The notes: a model not told the origin generated them from the sequence alone. Positions 51,086 to 60,297 are shown, numbered from the stretch's first letter. The stretch is 64,000 bases of DNA from Peptococcaceae bacterium (GCA_900759105.1 CAAETY010000147.1:14944-78943), one strand, 5' to 3'. Numbers and translations are program-made.

Positions 51086-52486
51086 TCACCGATTAAAAAT
51101 CTTGCCCGGATTTAAGATATTATTGGGATCAAGCGCCTTTTTGATCACCATAGAAGCATCAATTACCGTTTTTTCAAGGGCAATCTCAATGTATGGCTGT
51201 TTGGAAATGCCAATGCCGTGCTCCCCACTGAGCATGCCACCGCAATCAACGGCGGCTTGGAAAATTTCGCCCACACATTCATGCACCTTTTCCTTCATAC
51301 CCGGCTGGGACAAATCAGTCAAGATGGATGGATGCAAATTGCCGTCACCGGCGTGGCCAAAAATAGAAACCATGAAGCCATAGCGGTTGCAGATTTCGAC
51401 AATCTTTTTGGAAATAGCAGGCAATTCAGAGCGTGGCACAGTGATGTCTTCGCCCACACGGTCCGGTGCCAACACCTTGATTGCAGTGCTGAGCTTGTTA
51501 CGCAGGCTCCACAGGCGTGTGCGTTCGGCATCGCTTGCAGCAAGAGTGAAATCGAGGGCGCCGTCGGCGCGGCAAACGTCCTCAAGGGTTTGCATGTCAC
51601 TGGCGCAAATTTCCTCCGTGGCACCGTCAAGGTCAAAGACGAGCATCGCTCCTACCTCCGGTGCAATCGGAAAATCGTTAAACTTGGCGGTGGCGTCACA
51701 GCTGAGCTTGTCCATCAGCTCAGCCGCTGTTGGCGTAACGCCGCTGCGCAAGCAATCGCCCACAGCGGTGCAGGCATCCTCTACTGTGCGGAAGGTGGCA
51801 ATGGCACTGCGCACATATTTTGGACGACCGATGACCTTGAGGGTTGCTTCGGTGATAATGCCCAAGGTTCCCTCAGACCCCACAAAAAGTTGGGTCAAGT
51901 TGTAGCCCGTTACATTCTTGATAAGCTTGCCGCCGGTATGGATGATATCGCCGTTTGCGAGTACTACCTCCAGCCCGACCACGTAGTCGCTGGTCACACC
52001 GTATTTAACCGCACGAATACCGCCGGCATTTTCAGCGATGTTACCGCCAATGGTAGAGTAGAGATAAGAAGAAGGTTCCGGTGGATAGTAGAGCCCATTG
52101 TCCGCACAGAACTCGTGCAGTACCTTGGTGCGAACCCCCGGTTGCACACGAACCATGAGATTTTTTTCGTCCAGTTCGAGGATTTGATCCATTTCATCCA
52201 AGCTGAGCACAATCCCGCCTTGCACGGGAATGCTTCCACCGCTGCGACCACTGCCGGTACCGCGGCAAACCACCGGAATGCGGTGGGCATTGGCATACCG
52301 TAGCAGCTGAGATACCTCCTGGGTGGTGTGCGCCTTGCAAACAAAATCCGGCGTTTGCGCCACATCAAGCTCCTCAGGTGAAGCATCGTAGCTGTAGCCA
52401 AAGCAATCGAGTGGCTCGTGAAGCACACGCTCTTTGCCGAAAATATCTTGTAACGCATGTAAATGCGCAGGTTTGTTATCAATCAT
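51086..52486 (-). CDS. glcD: FAD-linked 2-hydroxyacid dehydrogenase (GlcD-like)
   Basis: A 466-residue flavoprotein of the VAO/PCMH family. The FAD-binding half has VVCRGTGSGRSGGSIPVQGGIV (about 80-101), STIGGNIAENAGG and FVGSEGTLGIITEA; the C-terminal oxidase domain ends with SGEHGIG and LDPNNILNPGKIF. It oxidises glycolate, D-lactate or a like acid. ATG 52486 is my choice, with AAAGGTCGG upstream; ATGs at 52504 and 52531 are also in frame. It forms an operon with glcF. No EtfAB or lactate permease gene is nearby, so the electron acceptor is unclear. Confidence 0.95.
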   Translation of the reverse strand: MIDNKPAHLHALQDIFGKERVLHEPLDCFGYSYDASPEELDVAQTPDFVCKAHTTQEVSQLLRYANAHRIPVVCRGTGSGRSGGSIPVQGGIVLSLDEMDQILELDEKNLMVRVQPGVRTKVLHEFCADNGLYYPPEPSSYLYSTIGGNIAENAGGIRAVKYGVTSDYVVGLEVVLANGDIIHTGGKLIKNVTGYNLTQLFVGSEGTLGIITEATLKVIGRPKYVRSAIATFRTVEDACTAVGDCLRSGVTPTAAELMDKLSCDATAKFNDFPIAPEVGAMLVFDLDGATEEICASDMQTLEDVCRADGALDFTLAASDAERTRLWSLRNKLSTAIKVLAPDRVGEDITVPRSELPAISKKIVEICNRYGFMVSIFGHAGDGNLHPSILTDLSQPGMKEKVHECVGEIFQAAVDCGGMLSGEHGIGISKQPYIEIALEKTVIDASMVIKKALDPNNILNPGKIFNR

Positions 52487-52773
52487 GCGAATCCGACCTT
52501 TCATATAATGATGGAATTTGCTAGGGTTCATTATACCACTGTTGGGTGGGGATAGATGTAAGGAATTTTGTTAAGAAACAGTATAAATGGCGTTTGCTGT
52601 GTGTTTTGCCCATGAAGGATATTTATGATATCAGAACATAATGCGTGAGTATAAAATATAAGCATTTTGTGAATAAATGAGCTTGTTATAGCCTGTGTGT
52701 GTGCGCTATGGTATAATAGACTTATATAAATAGTAAGAAAATTTTGCCAAAACGCATGAGAGGAGAGAGAACA

Positions 52774-54366
52774 ATGAAAAGGTCTTTTTTAACAAGCCTA
52801 TGCCTGGGTGCGGCATTGGTTGTGGCAGCGATGCTTCCGCAAGCCGGCTGGGCGGCAAGTATAGACGTCAATGGGCACGTGATTGACAAGGGGGTAGAAA
52901 TTGTCAAAGGCACCACCATGATGGATCAAGCCAATTTGCAAGATGTGATGAAACTCAACGTGAAGCTGGACAAAAAAGCATTTACCCTCAAAAATGACGA
53001 TGCAACCGTCATCATCGAAGGTACCGTTGGGCAAAAGTCCATGACTGTGAATGGCAAAAAGGTCAGCTTGTCTGCAGCATCAATTGTGAAGGACGGAAAG
53101 CTCTGGTTGCCACTTCGTCCACTGATGGAAACCTTCGGCACAGTTGATTGGGATGGCAGCAGCAAGCGCGTGCGTGCGTATTTTGACTATACCGCATACA
53201 ACAAGCTCAAAGATGCCAAGGAAGCCAAAAACACCGTTAAATATGAAATTCCGGCAAACAGCGGTATGGGCTGGGATGAGTCCGATTACGCTATTGATTG
53301 TGATGAAACCCTCGGCGTTCTTCGAGAGGTCTACAAGAACAATAATCTCGTAAGCATTAATAACGGCGCCGGTCCGGTGATTCAAGTGGTCCATGATACG
53401 TACAAAATTATCCCGGTGGATACCGGACATGCTGCATACTATGTCGATGAAGAGGCGCTTGTGTGGCAAGAACGCCCGGCGTTCACGCCAACTGACCAAG
53501 ACCGCATCTACCTGTATATCCAAGCGCGCAAGGACGGTGCCAAGCCGGTTTGCGTGGAGGAATGTGCCGTTAACAACGCCACTGCTCGTATCAACGATGC
53601 GTTTTACAACAACGGTAAACTGATTTGGAGCGTCGTTGAAGATGATAAGCAGCAAGTCACCATCAAATACTACGACGTTGACACCGAAAAAACCGTGGTG
53701 CTCGATGAAATCAGTATGCCAAATATCGTTAAATATGGATTCTGTATGGCAGCTGTCAGCATCGGTGATCATTATGCGGCCGCTGTTGTGCAGGTTGCTA
53801 GCATGGATATTGGCGATTGCGGGGACCTGTATCGTTATGACCTTGAAACCGGCGAGAAAAAAGCCATTGGCCGCGGCTACAATATGAAAAAGCCGGAAAT
53901 CTATGGCGACAATTTGATGGTTGTTGCAACATCCGGTGGCTTTGAAATGAAGTCTGAATCCGTTGTTGTGCCATCCGACCTTTGGTGCTATGACCTTCAA
54001 AAGGATGAATGGCGTTACAAAGTCAGCGCCAACCTTCCAAGCCTGCCAAAGGGCGACTATCAACAGCGCACGCCAATGCGTCTGAATGACAATCATCTGG
54101 CATTGAACCTCTATGGTGCGGATCGTGCCTATGATTTCACCATTCTCGATGTCGATAAAGGCACTGTGGCCGTCGCTGAAAACCAAAAGGGACGCGCCCT
54201 GCGCACCATCGGACAAGGCTCCCTTGAAAATGCCCTCGATACCGAGGAGACCGTGTTGTGCGACATCCGCCCATGCAGAAAGGGTAACGTTGCCTACGCC
54301 ACGGTTGCAAGCGTTGTCAAAGAAAATCTGCAGCTGACTGTGTATCCGATTTACTTTGAATGGTAA
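52774..54366 (+). CDS. Secreted protein with stalk domain and beta-propeller-like region
   Basis: A 530-residue exported protein. The signal peptide is 1-27 (ending GWAAS). Residues 28-145 form a copper amine oxidase N-terminal domain (KLWLPLRPLMETFGTVDWDGSS). The remaining 380 residues consist of repeated beta strands with patterns such as GDNLMVVATSGG and DLWCYDLQKDEWRY, like a beta-propeller or DUF5050-type domain. AGAGGAGAG precedes ATG 52774. It is probably a surface protein. A 56-residue membrane peptide gene follows in the same direction. Confidence 0.87.
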   Translation: MKRSFLTSLCLGAALVVAAMLPQAGWAASIDVNGHVIDKGVEIVKGTTMMDQANLQDVMKLNVKLDKKAFTLKNDDATVIIEGTVGQKSMTVNGKKVSLSAASIVKDGKLWLPLRPLMETFGTVDWDGSSKRVRAYFDYTAYNKLKDAKEAKNTVKYEIPANSGMGWDESDYAIDCDETLGVLREVYKNNNLVSINNGAGPVIQVVHDTYKIIPVDTGHAAYYVDEEALVWQERPAFTPTDQDRIYLYIQARKDGAKPVCVEECAVNNATARINDAFYNNGKLIWSVVEDDKQQVTIKYYDVDTEKTVVLDEISMPNIVKYGFCMAAVSIGDHYAAAVVQVASMDIGDCGDLYRYDLETGEKKAIGRGYNMKKPEIYGDNLMVVATSGGFEMKSESVVVPSDLWCYDLQKDEWRYKVSANLPSLPKGDYQQRTPMRLNDNHLALNLYGADRAYDFTILDVDKGTVAVAENQKGRALRTIGQGSLENALDTEETVLCDIRPCRKGNVAYATVASVVKENLQLTVYPIYFEW

Positions 54367-54462
54367 TGCTGCCGTTCTTGGTGAAAAAAATGACAGCGAG
54401 TACATTCAAGGAGATATCGAAGCACCAATACTCGTGATTGAATGATAAAGAGGAGAAATGAG

Positions 54463-54633
54463 ATGATTGCATTGTTGTATGCCTTGTTTACAGCGCTGAT
54501 GCTTTGCTTGATTTTCATGCGTGTGCGCGATGAACGGTTGACGCTTTCTGATGAAATCAAGGCGTTGCAAAATGAAGTGGCTGCCTTGCGTAAGGAACTC
54601 GAGCAGAATCAGACGACTCAGAATCAACAATAA
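54463..54633 (+). CDS. Small single-helix membrane protein with coiled coil
   Basis: A 56-residue protein: a membrane helix at the very start (MIALLYALFTALMLCLIF), then RVRDERLTLSDEIKALQNEV with heptad spacing and a Gln/Asn/Thr tail. The start is ATG 54463 because GAGGAG lies 7 bases upstream; the in-frame ATG at 54442 is before that site. It ends at a good terminator. This shape resembles FtsL/DivIC-like or lytic-regulator-like small proteins, but no family is claimed. Confidence 0.6.
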   Translation: MIALLYALFTALMLCLIFMRVRDERLTLSDEIKALQNEVAALRKELEQNQTTQNQQ

Positions 54634-54647
54634 CTATACCCAAAAAG

Positions 54648-54680
54648 AAAAGCACCTTGCGATTGCAAGGTGCTTTTTAT
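54648..54680. terminator. Bidirectional terminator
   Basis: AAAAGCACCTTGC and GCAAGGTGCTTTT arms with a four-base loop; serves the small membrane gene and the convergent DegV gene. Confidence 0.9.
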
Positions 54681-54684
54681 GTGC

Positions 54685-55569
54685 TTATTTGTCGGTGCGT
54701 GGTTTGCCCCAATAGAAGAGTGCCACACAGCCCGGACCGCTGTGACTGCTAAAGGTCACGCCCAGCGGACGGATTTGCAAATCGGAAAGGTTTGGCACTT
54801 TTTCGCGGATGAGAGCGGCGGTTTCCATGGCCAGCGCCGGATCCGTATGAGAAATAATCAGCTTGCCGCGGTAGTTAAAACCGCCGACAGCGAGCTCACC
54901 AATGTGTTCCACGGCACGTTGCACCGCTTTTTTCTTGGTGCGGATTTTGTCGCTCATGACAATGCGTCCCTTGGTGTCACCGACCATGATGGGGCAAATC
55001 TTTATCTTTTGCGCCAAAAGCCCCACATAACGTGGAATGCGTCCGCCCTTGATAAAATGGGTCAAATCGTGGCTAAAGAAAAAGTGCTCCACCTCCAAAC
55101 GGTGCTCTTCAATCCAATCGCGCACTTCTTCGATGTTTTTGCCGGCCTTGCGCATAAGCGCCGCTTCTTCGACAATCATCCCGTAACCGCAGGAGCCGCC
55201 AAGGGAATCCACCACAATGACTTTGCGCTCCGGAAATTCCTCCATAAGATGATGCGCTGCTAAATTGGCTGCGTTGAACGTACCGGACAAGCCACTGGAT
55301 ACGGTAATGTGCAAAATATTGCGCCCTGCTTCGAGGAAGGGACGAAAGAAATCTTTATATTCGCCGACACTGATTTGAGATGTTTTGACATCACGACCGG
55401 CGCGCTGGGCATCCAAAAGTGCTTCGGCGCTCAAGGTTTGCCCGAAATCATCGAGGTAGTCTTTGCCGTCAAGAATGATATGGAAATAAATGGTTTCGAC
55501 ATCAAGTGCCGCTAAGTCCTCTTTGGCGTAATCGACAGGGGAACAGCAGCTAATCACATAATTATTCAA
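54685..55569 (-). CDS. DegV family fatty-acid-binding protein
   Basis: A 294-residue DegV-fold protein, the family that includes FakB subunits carrying fatty acids to fatty acid kinase. It has ISCCSPVDYAKEDL at the start (variant of the usual DSTADL), KTSQISVGEYKDFF, the lipid-binding VSSGLSGTFNAA and the C-terminal HSGPGCVALFYWG. The start is probably TTG 55569, 8 bases after GGAG; GTG 55578 overlaps that site. No fakA gene is near. Confidence 0.9.
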   Translation of the reverse strand: MNNYVISCCSPVDYAKEDLAALDVETIYFHIILDGKDYLDDFGQTLSAEALLDAQRAGRDVKTSQISVGEYKDFFRPFLEAGRNILHITVSSGLSGTFNAANLAAHHLMEEFPERKVIVVDSLGGSCGYGMIVEEAALMRKAGKNIEEVRDWIEEHRLEVEHFFFSHDLTHFIKGGRIPRYVGLLAQKIKICPIMVGDTKGRIVMSDKIRTKKKAVQRAVEHIGELAVGGFNYRGKLIISHTDPALAMETAALIREKVPNLSDLQIRPLGVTFSSHSGPGCVALFYWGKPRTDK

Positions 55570-55709
55570 GAAAGACACTCCGTTTCATTTAGTGCTAAAG
55601 GTATACGCTATAGTATAACATTGTAATGGAGCGGTATATAGAAATCAATATGATTACAAATAATCTTGAAAATAAGATGAAAATCACTGTCATTTTGTGT
55701 GAAGGGGGA

Positions 55710-55738
55710 TTGACAAAGGCCTGTCGGGCTCGTATCAT
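55710..55738 (+). promoter_or_regulatory. Housekeeping-type promoter of the metal efflux operon
   Basis: TTGACA at 55710-55715, 17-base spacer, TATCAT at 55733-55738. The ArsR operator starts 3 bases downstream, over the expected start of transcription. Confidence 0.75.
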
Positions 55739-55740
55739 GA

Positions 55741-55764
55741 ACATATGAACAAGTGCTCATATGT
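55741..55764. promoter_or_regulatory. ArsR/SmtB-type operator
   Basis: ACATATGA (55741-55748) and TCATATGT (55757-55764) are perfect inverted arms; over 12 bases each side 10 match. The sequence, with TGAACA at its centre, is like known SmtB/CzrA zinc operators, and it sits between promoter and arsR start. Confidence 0.72.
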
Positions 55765-55788
55765 AAATATGAATGAGGTGAATGACGA

Positions 55789-56169
55789 ATGAATGTACAA
55801 GAACAAGAAAGCGTTGATGCTTGCAAAACCCACCACCAGCGTGAGGATTTTGTGGACCATACCAAACAAAATTTACCGGAATCCGGCGTTATCGGCGCCT
55901 TGGCAGAGCTTTTCAAAAGCCTGGGCGATCCAACGCGCGTGCGCATTTTGTGGGCATTGAGCCTGCACGAAATGTGCGTGTGTGAATTGGCGTCATCGTT
56001 GGAAATGAATCAATCGGCGGTGAGCCATCAGCTGCGTTTGCTCAAAAACGCGCGCTTGGTGCGTGCGCGCCGTGAAGGGCGCAGTATCTATTATTCCTTG
56101 GCAGACGCCCACGTATCCTTGCTCTTTTCTCAAGGGCTGGAACACGTTCAAGAAAGGAGGGAGGACTAA
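55789..56169 (+). CDS. ArsR/SmtB-type metal-sensing repressor
   Basis: A 126-residue winged-helix repressor. The DNA-recognition region is CELASSLEMNQSAVSHQLRL (65-84). The alpha-5 metal site is complete: Asp106, His108, His119 and Glu122, spaced as in SmtB, CzrA and other zinc sensors. Cys63 and Cys65 (the ELCVCDL-type motif) and N-terminal Cys12, His15 and His16 could form a second, cadmium- or lead-type site. It should release its operator when zinc or cadmium binds. The stop overlaps the ATPase start by one base (TAATG). Confidence 0.95.
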   Translation: MNVQEQESVDACKTHHQREDFVDHTKQNLPESGVIGALAELFKSLGDPTRVRILWALSLHEMCVCELASSLEMNQSAVSHQLRLLKNARLVRARREGRSIYYSLADAHVSLLFSQGLEHVQERRED

Positions 56170-58847
56170 TGCGCTACAGCTATCGATTGGACGGATTAAG
56201 CTGTGCCCATTGTGCCTCGGTCATTGAACGTGAGGTGCAGGGCTGGCAGGATGTCAAAAGTGCCAACTTAGATTTGATGAGCAACAAATTGGTGGTAGAA
56301 ACCGATACCGATGCACAGGCCTTTACAGAAAAGGTGAAGGACTGCGTGTATCGCATAGAATCCAAGGTCAAGGTGGTGCCGTTGGCCGGTGCGACAGTGG
56401 CAAAAGCACCACAAGGCGTGCATGACGCGCATCACACACACGACCACGCCCACACTCACGGTGATGGGTGCGATTGCGGCCAGGACCATCATGCACATGA
56501 CCATGCTCACGGCGATGCTTGCGATTGCGGCCATGACCATCATGCGCACGACCATGTTCACGGCGAAGCCTGTGACTGTGGCCATGACCATCACGCACAC
56601 GACCACGCTCACGGTGATGGGTGCGATTGCGGCCACGACCATCATGCGCATGACCACGCTCACGGCGAAGGGTGCGATTGTGGCCATGACCATCATGCAC
56701 ACGACCACGTTCACGAAGCGGCGGCAACGGTGCCGATGGTTGGCGGCCAACAATATGTGCTCGAGGGGCTTACTTGCGCCCACTGTGCATCTGTGATTGA
56801 ACACGAAATTCAAGGCTGGGCGGATGTAGATGCCGCAACCTTGGACCTGATGAAAAATACCTTGACCGTATCCACCAAGGTTGCACCCGACGCCATGTTT
56901 GAACGCATCAAGACCTGTGTGGCCTCGGTTGAATCCGGCGTGACGGTTCTGCCAAAGGCGCAAGTCCAAGCCGACACCGCAGCCAAAGGCAAAAAGGGCG
57001 TTCTTGCGTATTTGGGAAACGTGCGCAGTGAAGCGGTGCGCTTTGCCGCCGCCTTTGCGGTGCTTGTGGCAGCTGTGCTCTTGCCGGAAGGCAGCGCAAG
57101 CACCGCGGCCTTTGTGCTTTCCTATCTGATTGTGGGCTTGCCGGTATTGCGTCAAGCGGTGCGTGCCGCTGTCGGTGGCGTTATCTTTAACGAACAAATG
57201 CTCATGGGTGTGGCGTCCTTGGGGGCGATGGCGGTCGGCGAATACGCCGAAGGCGTGGCCGTTATGCTTTTCTACACCTTGGGCGAGCTTTTGCAGGAAA
57301 TTGCAGTCAATCGCTCCAAGCGTTCCATTGCGAGCCTGTTAGATTTGCGTCCGGATACTGTACGCGTTAAAACCGAACACGGTTGGACAGAGGTTGCACC
57401 GGAAGAAGTGGCCGTTGATGCCTTGATTCAGGTGCAGCCCGGCGAACGCATTGCCCTGGACGGCACCGTTGTGAACGGCAGTGCCCAACTGGATACCGCC
57501 GCCGTTACCGGGGAATCTCGTCCGTTTGACGTGACAGTAGGTGATGCCGTGCAATCCGGCGCTGTTAACACTGACGGGGTCTTGATTATTCGCGTGGAAA
57601 AGGTCTACGGCGAATCCACCTTGGCGCGCATTCTCTCCTTGGTAGAGGACGCCAGCGCCCGCAAAGCACCGGCAGAAAAATTCATCTCGCGCTTTGCCCG
57701 CTATTATACGCCGATTGTTGTCGGCTTGGCGGCATTGGTCGGCATTGTACCGCCTCTGTTGGGCATGGGCGATTGGCACACATGGATTTACCGCGGACTG
57801 GTCTTTCTCGTTGTGAGCTGCCCATGTGCCTTGGTTATCTCGGTGCCCCTCACCTATTTTGCCGGGATTGGCGGCGCGAGCCGTCAACACATTCTGGTCA
57901 AAGGCAGCCAATACCTGGAAATCTTGGCGCAGGTCAAGCAGGTGGCCTTTGACAAAACCGGCACCCTCACTGAAGGGACCTTCCACGTGGCAGACGTGCA
58001 AACCAAAGCGGATCTTTCTGCAGAAGAAGTGCTCAAGTTGGCTGCAAGCCTTGAACAATACGCCGCCCATCCATTGGCGGAAGCCATTGTCAAAGCGGCA
58101 CCGGGCACCCCAACCCCGGTACAGGATTATCGCAACATTGCCGGGCAAGGGATTAGCGCCGACATTGACGGCAAAACCTACTACATCGGCAATCCGCGCC
58201 TGATGGCGGCAAACGGCATCCTGTTGGATGCCAAGGCATTGCCGGTGGGCACCACCGTGCTCCTAGCCGATGACAAACGCCTGCTTGGGATTATCATCTT
58301 GGAGGATACCCCAAAGGAAGGCGTGCGCGAAGCCATGGACGCATTGCAGGCCCTCGGCGTACAAAAAACCGCCATCCTGAGTGGCGACCGCACCGAGGTG
58401 GTACAGCAATTGGCGCAACAGCTTCATATGAGTGATGTCCACGGCAACCTGCTGCCGGCGGACAAAATCGACTGTGTAGAAGCCATGATACAAAGCGGTG
58501 ACGGCATGGTCGCCTTTGTCGGCGATGGCATCAATGACGCGCCCGTATTGGCACGTGCCGATGTGGGGATTGCCATGGGTGGCGTTGGCAGCGATGCCGC
58601 CATCGAAGCGGCGGATGTGGTGCTCATGAGCGACCACCCACGCGACGTGGTCAAAGCCATCAAGGTGGCGCGCAAAACCCGCCGCATCTCCAAGCAAAAC
58701 GTCATCGGCGCCTTGGCCTTCAAAGCCTTGCTCCTCGTGCTGGCAACTGTGGGCCTGGCCAATATGTGGATGGCAGTCTTTGCCGATGTTGGCGTGGCCA
58801 TTATCTGCGTCATCAACGCCATGCGTGCCATGGGGGACGTACAATAA
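56169..58847 (+). CDS. P1B-type Zn/Cd/Pb-transporting ATPase with Cys/His repeat
   Basis: An 892-residue heavy-metal pump of the ZntA/CadA type. It has two heavy-metal-associated domains with LSCAHCASVIE (about 10-20) and LTCAHCASVIE (about 201-211). Between them, residues 85-182, lies a very His-rich stretch of five tandem units of about 17 residues, consensus HDHAHGDxCDCGHDHHA. The pump core has CPC in the membrane (about 552), DKTGTLTEG (about 595), AAHPLAEAI (about 634) and GDGINDAP (about 784), all intact. The operator and co-encoded repressor point to zinc or cadmium export. The repeat is an addition to the family's normal plan of about 700-750 residues. Confidence 0.95.
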   Translation: MRYSYRLDGLSCAHCASVIEREVQGWQDVKSANLDLMSNKLVVETDTDAQAFTEKVKDCVYRIESKVKVVPLAGATVAKAPQGVHDAHHTHDHAHTHGDGCDCGQDHHAHDHAHGDACDCGHDHHAHDHVHGEACDCGHDHHAHDHAHGDGCDCGHDHHAHDHAHGEGCDCGHDHHAHDHVHEAAATVPMVGGQQYVLEGLTCAHCASVIEHEIQGWADVDAATLDLMKNTLTVSTKVAPDAMFERIKTCVASVESGVTVLPKAQVQADTAAKGKKGVLAYLGNVRSEAVRFAAAFAVLVAAVLLPEGSASTAAFVLSYLIVGLPVLRQAVRAAVGGVIFNEQMLMGVASLGAMAVGEYAEGVAVMLFYTLGELLQEIAVNRSKRSIASLLDLRPDTVRVKTEHGWTEVAPEEVAVDALIQVQPGERIALDGTVVNGSAQLDTAAVTGESRPFDVTVGDAVQSGAVNTDGVLIIRVEKVYGESTLARILSLVEDASARKAPAEKFISRFARYYTPIVVGLAALVGIVPPLLGMGDWHTWIYRGLVFLVVSCPCALVISVPLTYFAGIGGASRQHILVKGSQYLEILAQVKQVAFDKTGTLTEGTFHVADVQTKADLSAEEVLKLAASLEQYAAHPLAEAIVKAAPGTPTPVQDYRNIAGQGISADIDGKTYYIGNPRLMAANGILLDAKALPVGTTVLLADDKRLLGIIILEDTPKEGVREAMDALQALGVQKTAILSGDRTEVVQQLAQQLHMSDVHGNLLPADKIDCVEAMIQSGDGMVAFVGDGINDAPVLARADVGIAMGGVGSDAAIEAADVVLMSDHPRDVVKAIKVARKTRRISKQNVIGALAFKALLLVLATVGLANMWMAVFADVGVAIICVINAMRAMGDVQ
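56421..56714 (+). repeat. In-frame 51-base tandem repeat coding for a Cys/His-rich linker
   Basis: Five units of 51 bases (the first 57) encode residues 91-177 of the ATPase, each with about seven His and a CDC pair. The units differ at silent and a few Ala/Val or Gly/Ala codons, so the array is not brand-new. Confidence 0.85.
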
Positions 58848-58852
58848 CAGCA

Positions 58853-58886
58853 ATAAACCGTGTATGATGGGTGCACGGTTTTTGTT
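58853..58886 (+). terminator. Rho-independent terminator of the metal efflux operon
   Basis: AAACCGTG and CACGGTTT arms followed by T-rich sequence. Confidence 0.8.
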
Positions 58887-58936
58887 TTATACGGAAAAGA
58901 TGATATAATAGAAAAAAACGAAAGGCGTTGAACAGA

Positions 58937-59659
58937 ATGAGCGGACAGTTGATTGAAGCGGTACATTTTGAATGGGAGAAACTATCGCCATACAGCTATG
59001 TGCGAAATATAAAAGCACTGCAAGGCGTGCAAGAGATAAACTTTTCCAATGCCGTAACCTTTTTTGTCGGCGAAAACGGCAGTGGCAAATCCACCCTGCT
59101 CGAAGCCATGGCCGTAGCGCACGGCTTTAATCCGGAAGGCGGAACCATGAATTACCGCTTTTCGACCCACGACTCTCATTCTGAACTGTGTGATGCCATT
59201 CGACTGGTGCACGGGCCATTTCGGGAAAAATGGGGCTACTTTCTGCGCGCAGAAAGCTTCTATACGGTTGCCACCCAGGAAGAGCTATACGCCAAATCCG
59301 GGCCGGGCGCCCAATCCGAACACTATCATAGACAATCTCACGGCGAAAGCTTTCTGAGCCTTGCGCAAAATCATTTTAAGCCCAACGGTCTCTACTTTTT
59401 GGACGAACCCGAAGCGGCGCTCTCTCCACAACGACAATTAAGCCTGATGATTTTGATATACCAATGCGCCATGCTGGGGGCACAATTTTTTATCGTGACC
59501 CATTCGCCGATTTTACTGGGATTGCCCGGAGCGACCATTTACGAGTTTGACGATGGCCCCTTGCATGAAACAATCTATGAAGAAACAGAAAGTTACCAAA
59601 TAACGGAAATGTTTATCAATAACCGCGAAGGCGTGCTGCGACACATGCTTGCAGAATAA
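58937..59659 (+). CDS. AAA/ABC-type ATPase
   Basis: A 240-residue cytoplasmic ATPase of the type related to RecF/SMC and ABC proteins. It has Walker A GENGSGKST (45-53), a signature-like SHGESFLSL at about 137, Walker B GLYFLDEPEAALSP and switch His in VTHSPILLG. There is no membrane partner gene, so it is not an obvious transporter; similar single-gene ATPases are found in defence and repair contexts and as housekeeping orphans. ATG 58937 is favoured; the ribosome-binding site (AAAGG) is weak or distant. Confidence 0.88.
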   Translation: MSGQLIEAVHFEWEKLSPYSYVRNIKALQGVQEINFSNAVTFFVGENGSGKSTLLEAMAVAHGFNPEGGTMNYRFSTHDSHSELCDAIRLVHGPFREKWGYFLRAESFYTVATQEELYAKSGPGAQSEHYHRQSHGESFLSLAQNHFKPNGLYFLDEPEAALSPQRQLSLMILIYQCAMLGAQFFIVTHSPILLGLPGATIYEFDDGPLHETIYEETESYQITEMFINNREGVLRHMLAE

Positions 59660-59664
59660 GCACC

Positions 59665-59699
59665 GCCGTTCCCGTAGGCAAGACGGGAACGGCATTTTG
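59665..59699 (+). terminator. Rho-independent terminator
   Basis: GCCGTTCCCGT and ACGGGAACGGC arms, then ATTTTG. Confidence 0.82.
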
Positions 59700-59711
59700 T
59701 TTGCGTCCACT

Positions 59712-59745
59712 AAAAAAAGCAACGACCGCATGATCGTTGCTTTTT
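59712..59745 (-). terminator. Rho-independent terminator
   Basis: AAAAGCAACGA and TCGTTGCTTTT arms; minus-strand T run; lies 7 bases from the end of the next gene. Confidence 0.85.
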
Positions 59746-59751
59746 GTGTCA

Positions 59752-60297
59752 TTAGCCAAAACAATAGTTTTGAAAGGTTCCTGTGTAGATAGATTCCGCT
59801 TCCGGCAGAAGCAAAAAATCATGAGGAAAGGTCAGTGTTGGTGGCTTTTGCAGCAAATCAATCCCAGCGGATTGCAAAATCTCTGCCACAAACTGCGAAC
59901 AAAAATACTTGCTTTCACGCTTGGCAGAAATGCCAAAATAGCAATACACCAGCCCAAACAAGCTGTACTTGATATGCTCGGCGTTTTCTTGGAATGACGC
60001 CAAGCTTTCTTCTAATGCGCGCAGCTGCGCTTCGCTAACCGGCACACGCAACACCGCCATTTGGGCATTGCTATGTGTTTTGAAAAATCCCTCATCCTTA
60101 CTTTCACACACAAACCCTGCGCGTAATGGGTTGTAAATTCCTTTGCGTCCAATAGAGTAGAAACAACTCAAGCTTTGGTCGGTGGTAATCGAACAATGGT
60201 TGAACGGCGCCCCCAAGCCCCGGCGAATCAACCGCCCAAGCACCGTATCCGTACGGGACACGATGATGTAAACATAATGTGTCGATGCAGACAGCAT
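59752..60297 (-). CDS. Permuted NlpC/P60 (YiiX-like) papain-fold protein
   Basis: A 181-residue protein resembling the permuted NlpC/P60 (YiiX/YaeF-type) hydrolases. A histidine comes first (His34 in FNHCSITTD) and the likely nucleophile Cys later (Cys133 in KYFCSQFVAEIL), the reverse of normal NlpC/P60 order. There is no signal peptide, so it seems to act inside the cell on a lipid or peptide ester or amide. The start is ATG 60297, behind GAGAGGAG; a TTG further up would enclose that site. It is a stand-alone gene. The substrate is unknown. Confidence 0.78.
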   Translation of the reverse strand: MLSASTHYVYIIVSRTDTVLGRLIRRGLGAPFNHCSITTDQSLSCFYSIGRKGIYNPLRAGFVCESKDEGFFKTHSNAQMAVLRVPVSEAQLRALEESLASFQENAEHIKYSLFGLVYCYFGISAKRESKYFCSQFVAEILQSAGIDLLQKPPTLTFPHDFLLLPEAESIYTGTFQNYCFG

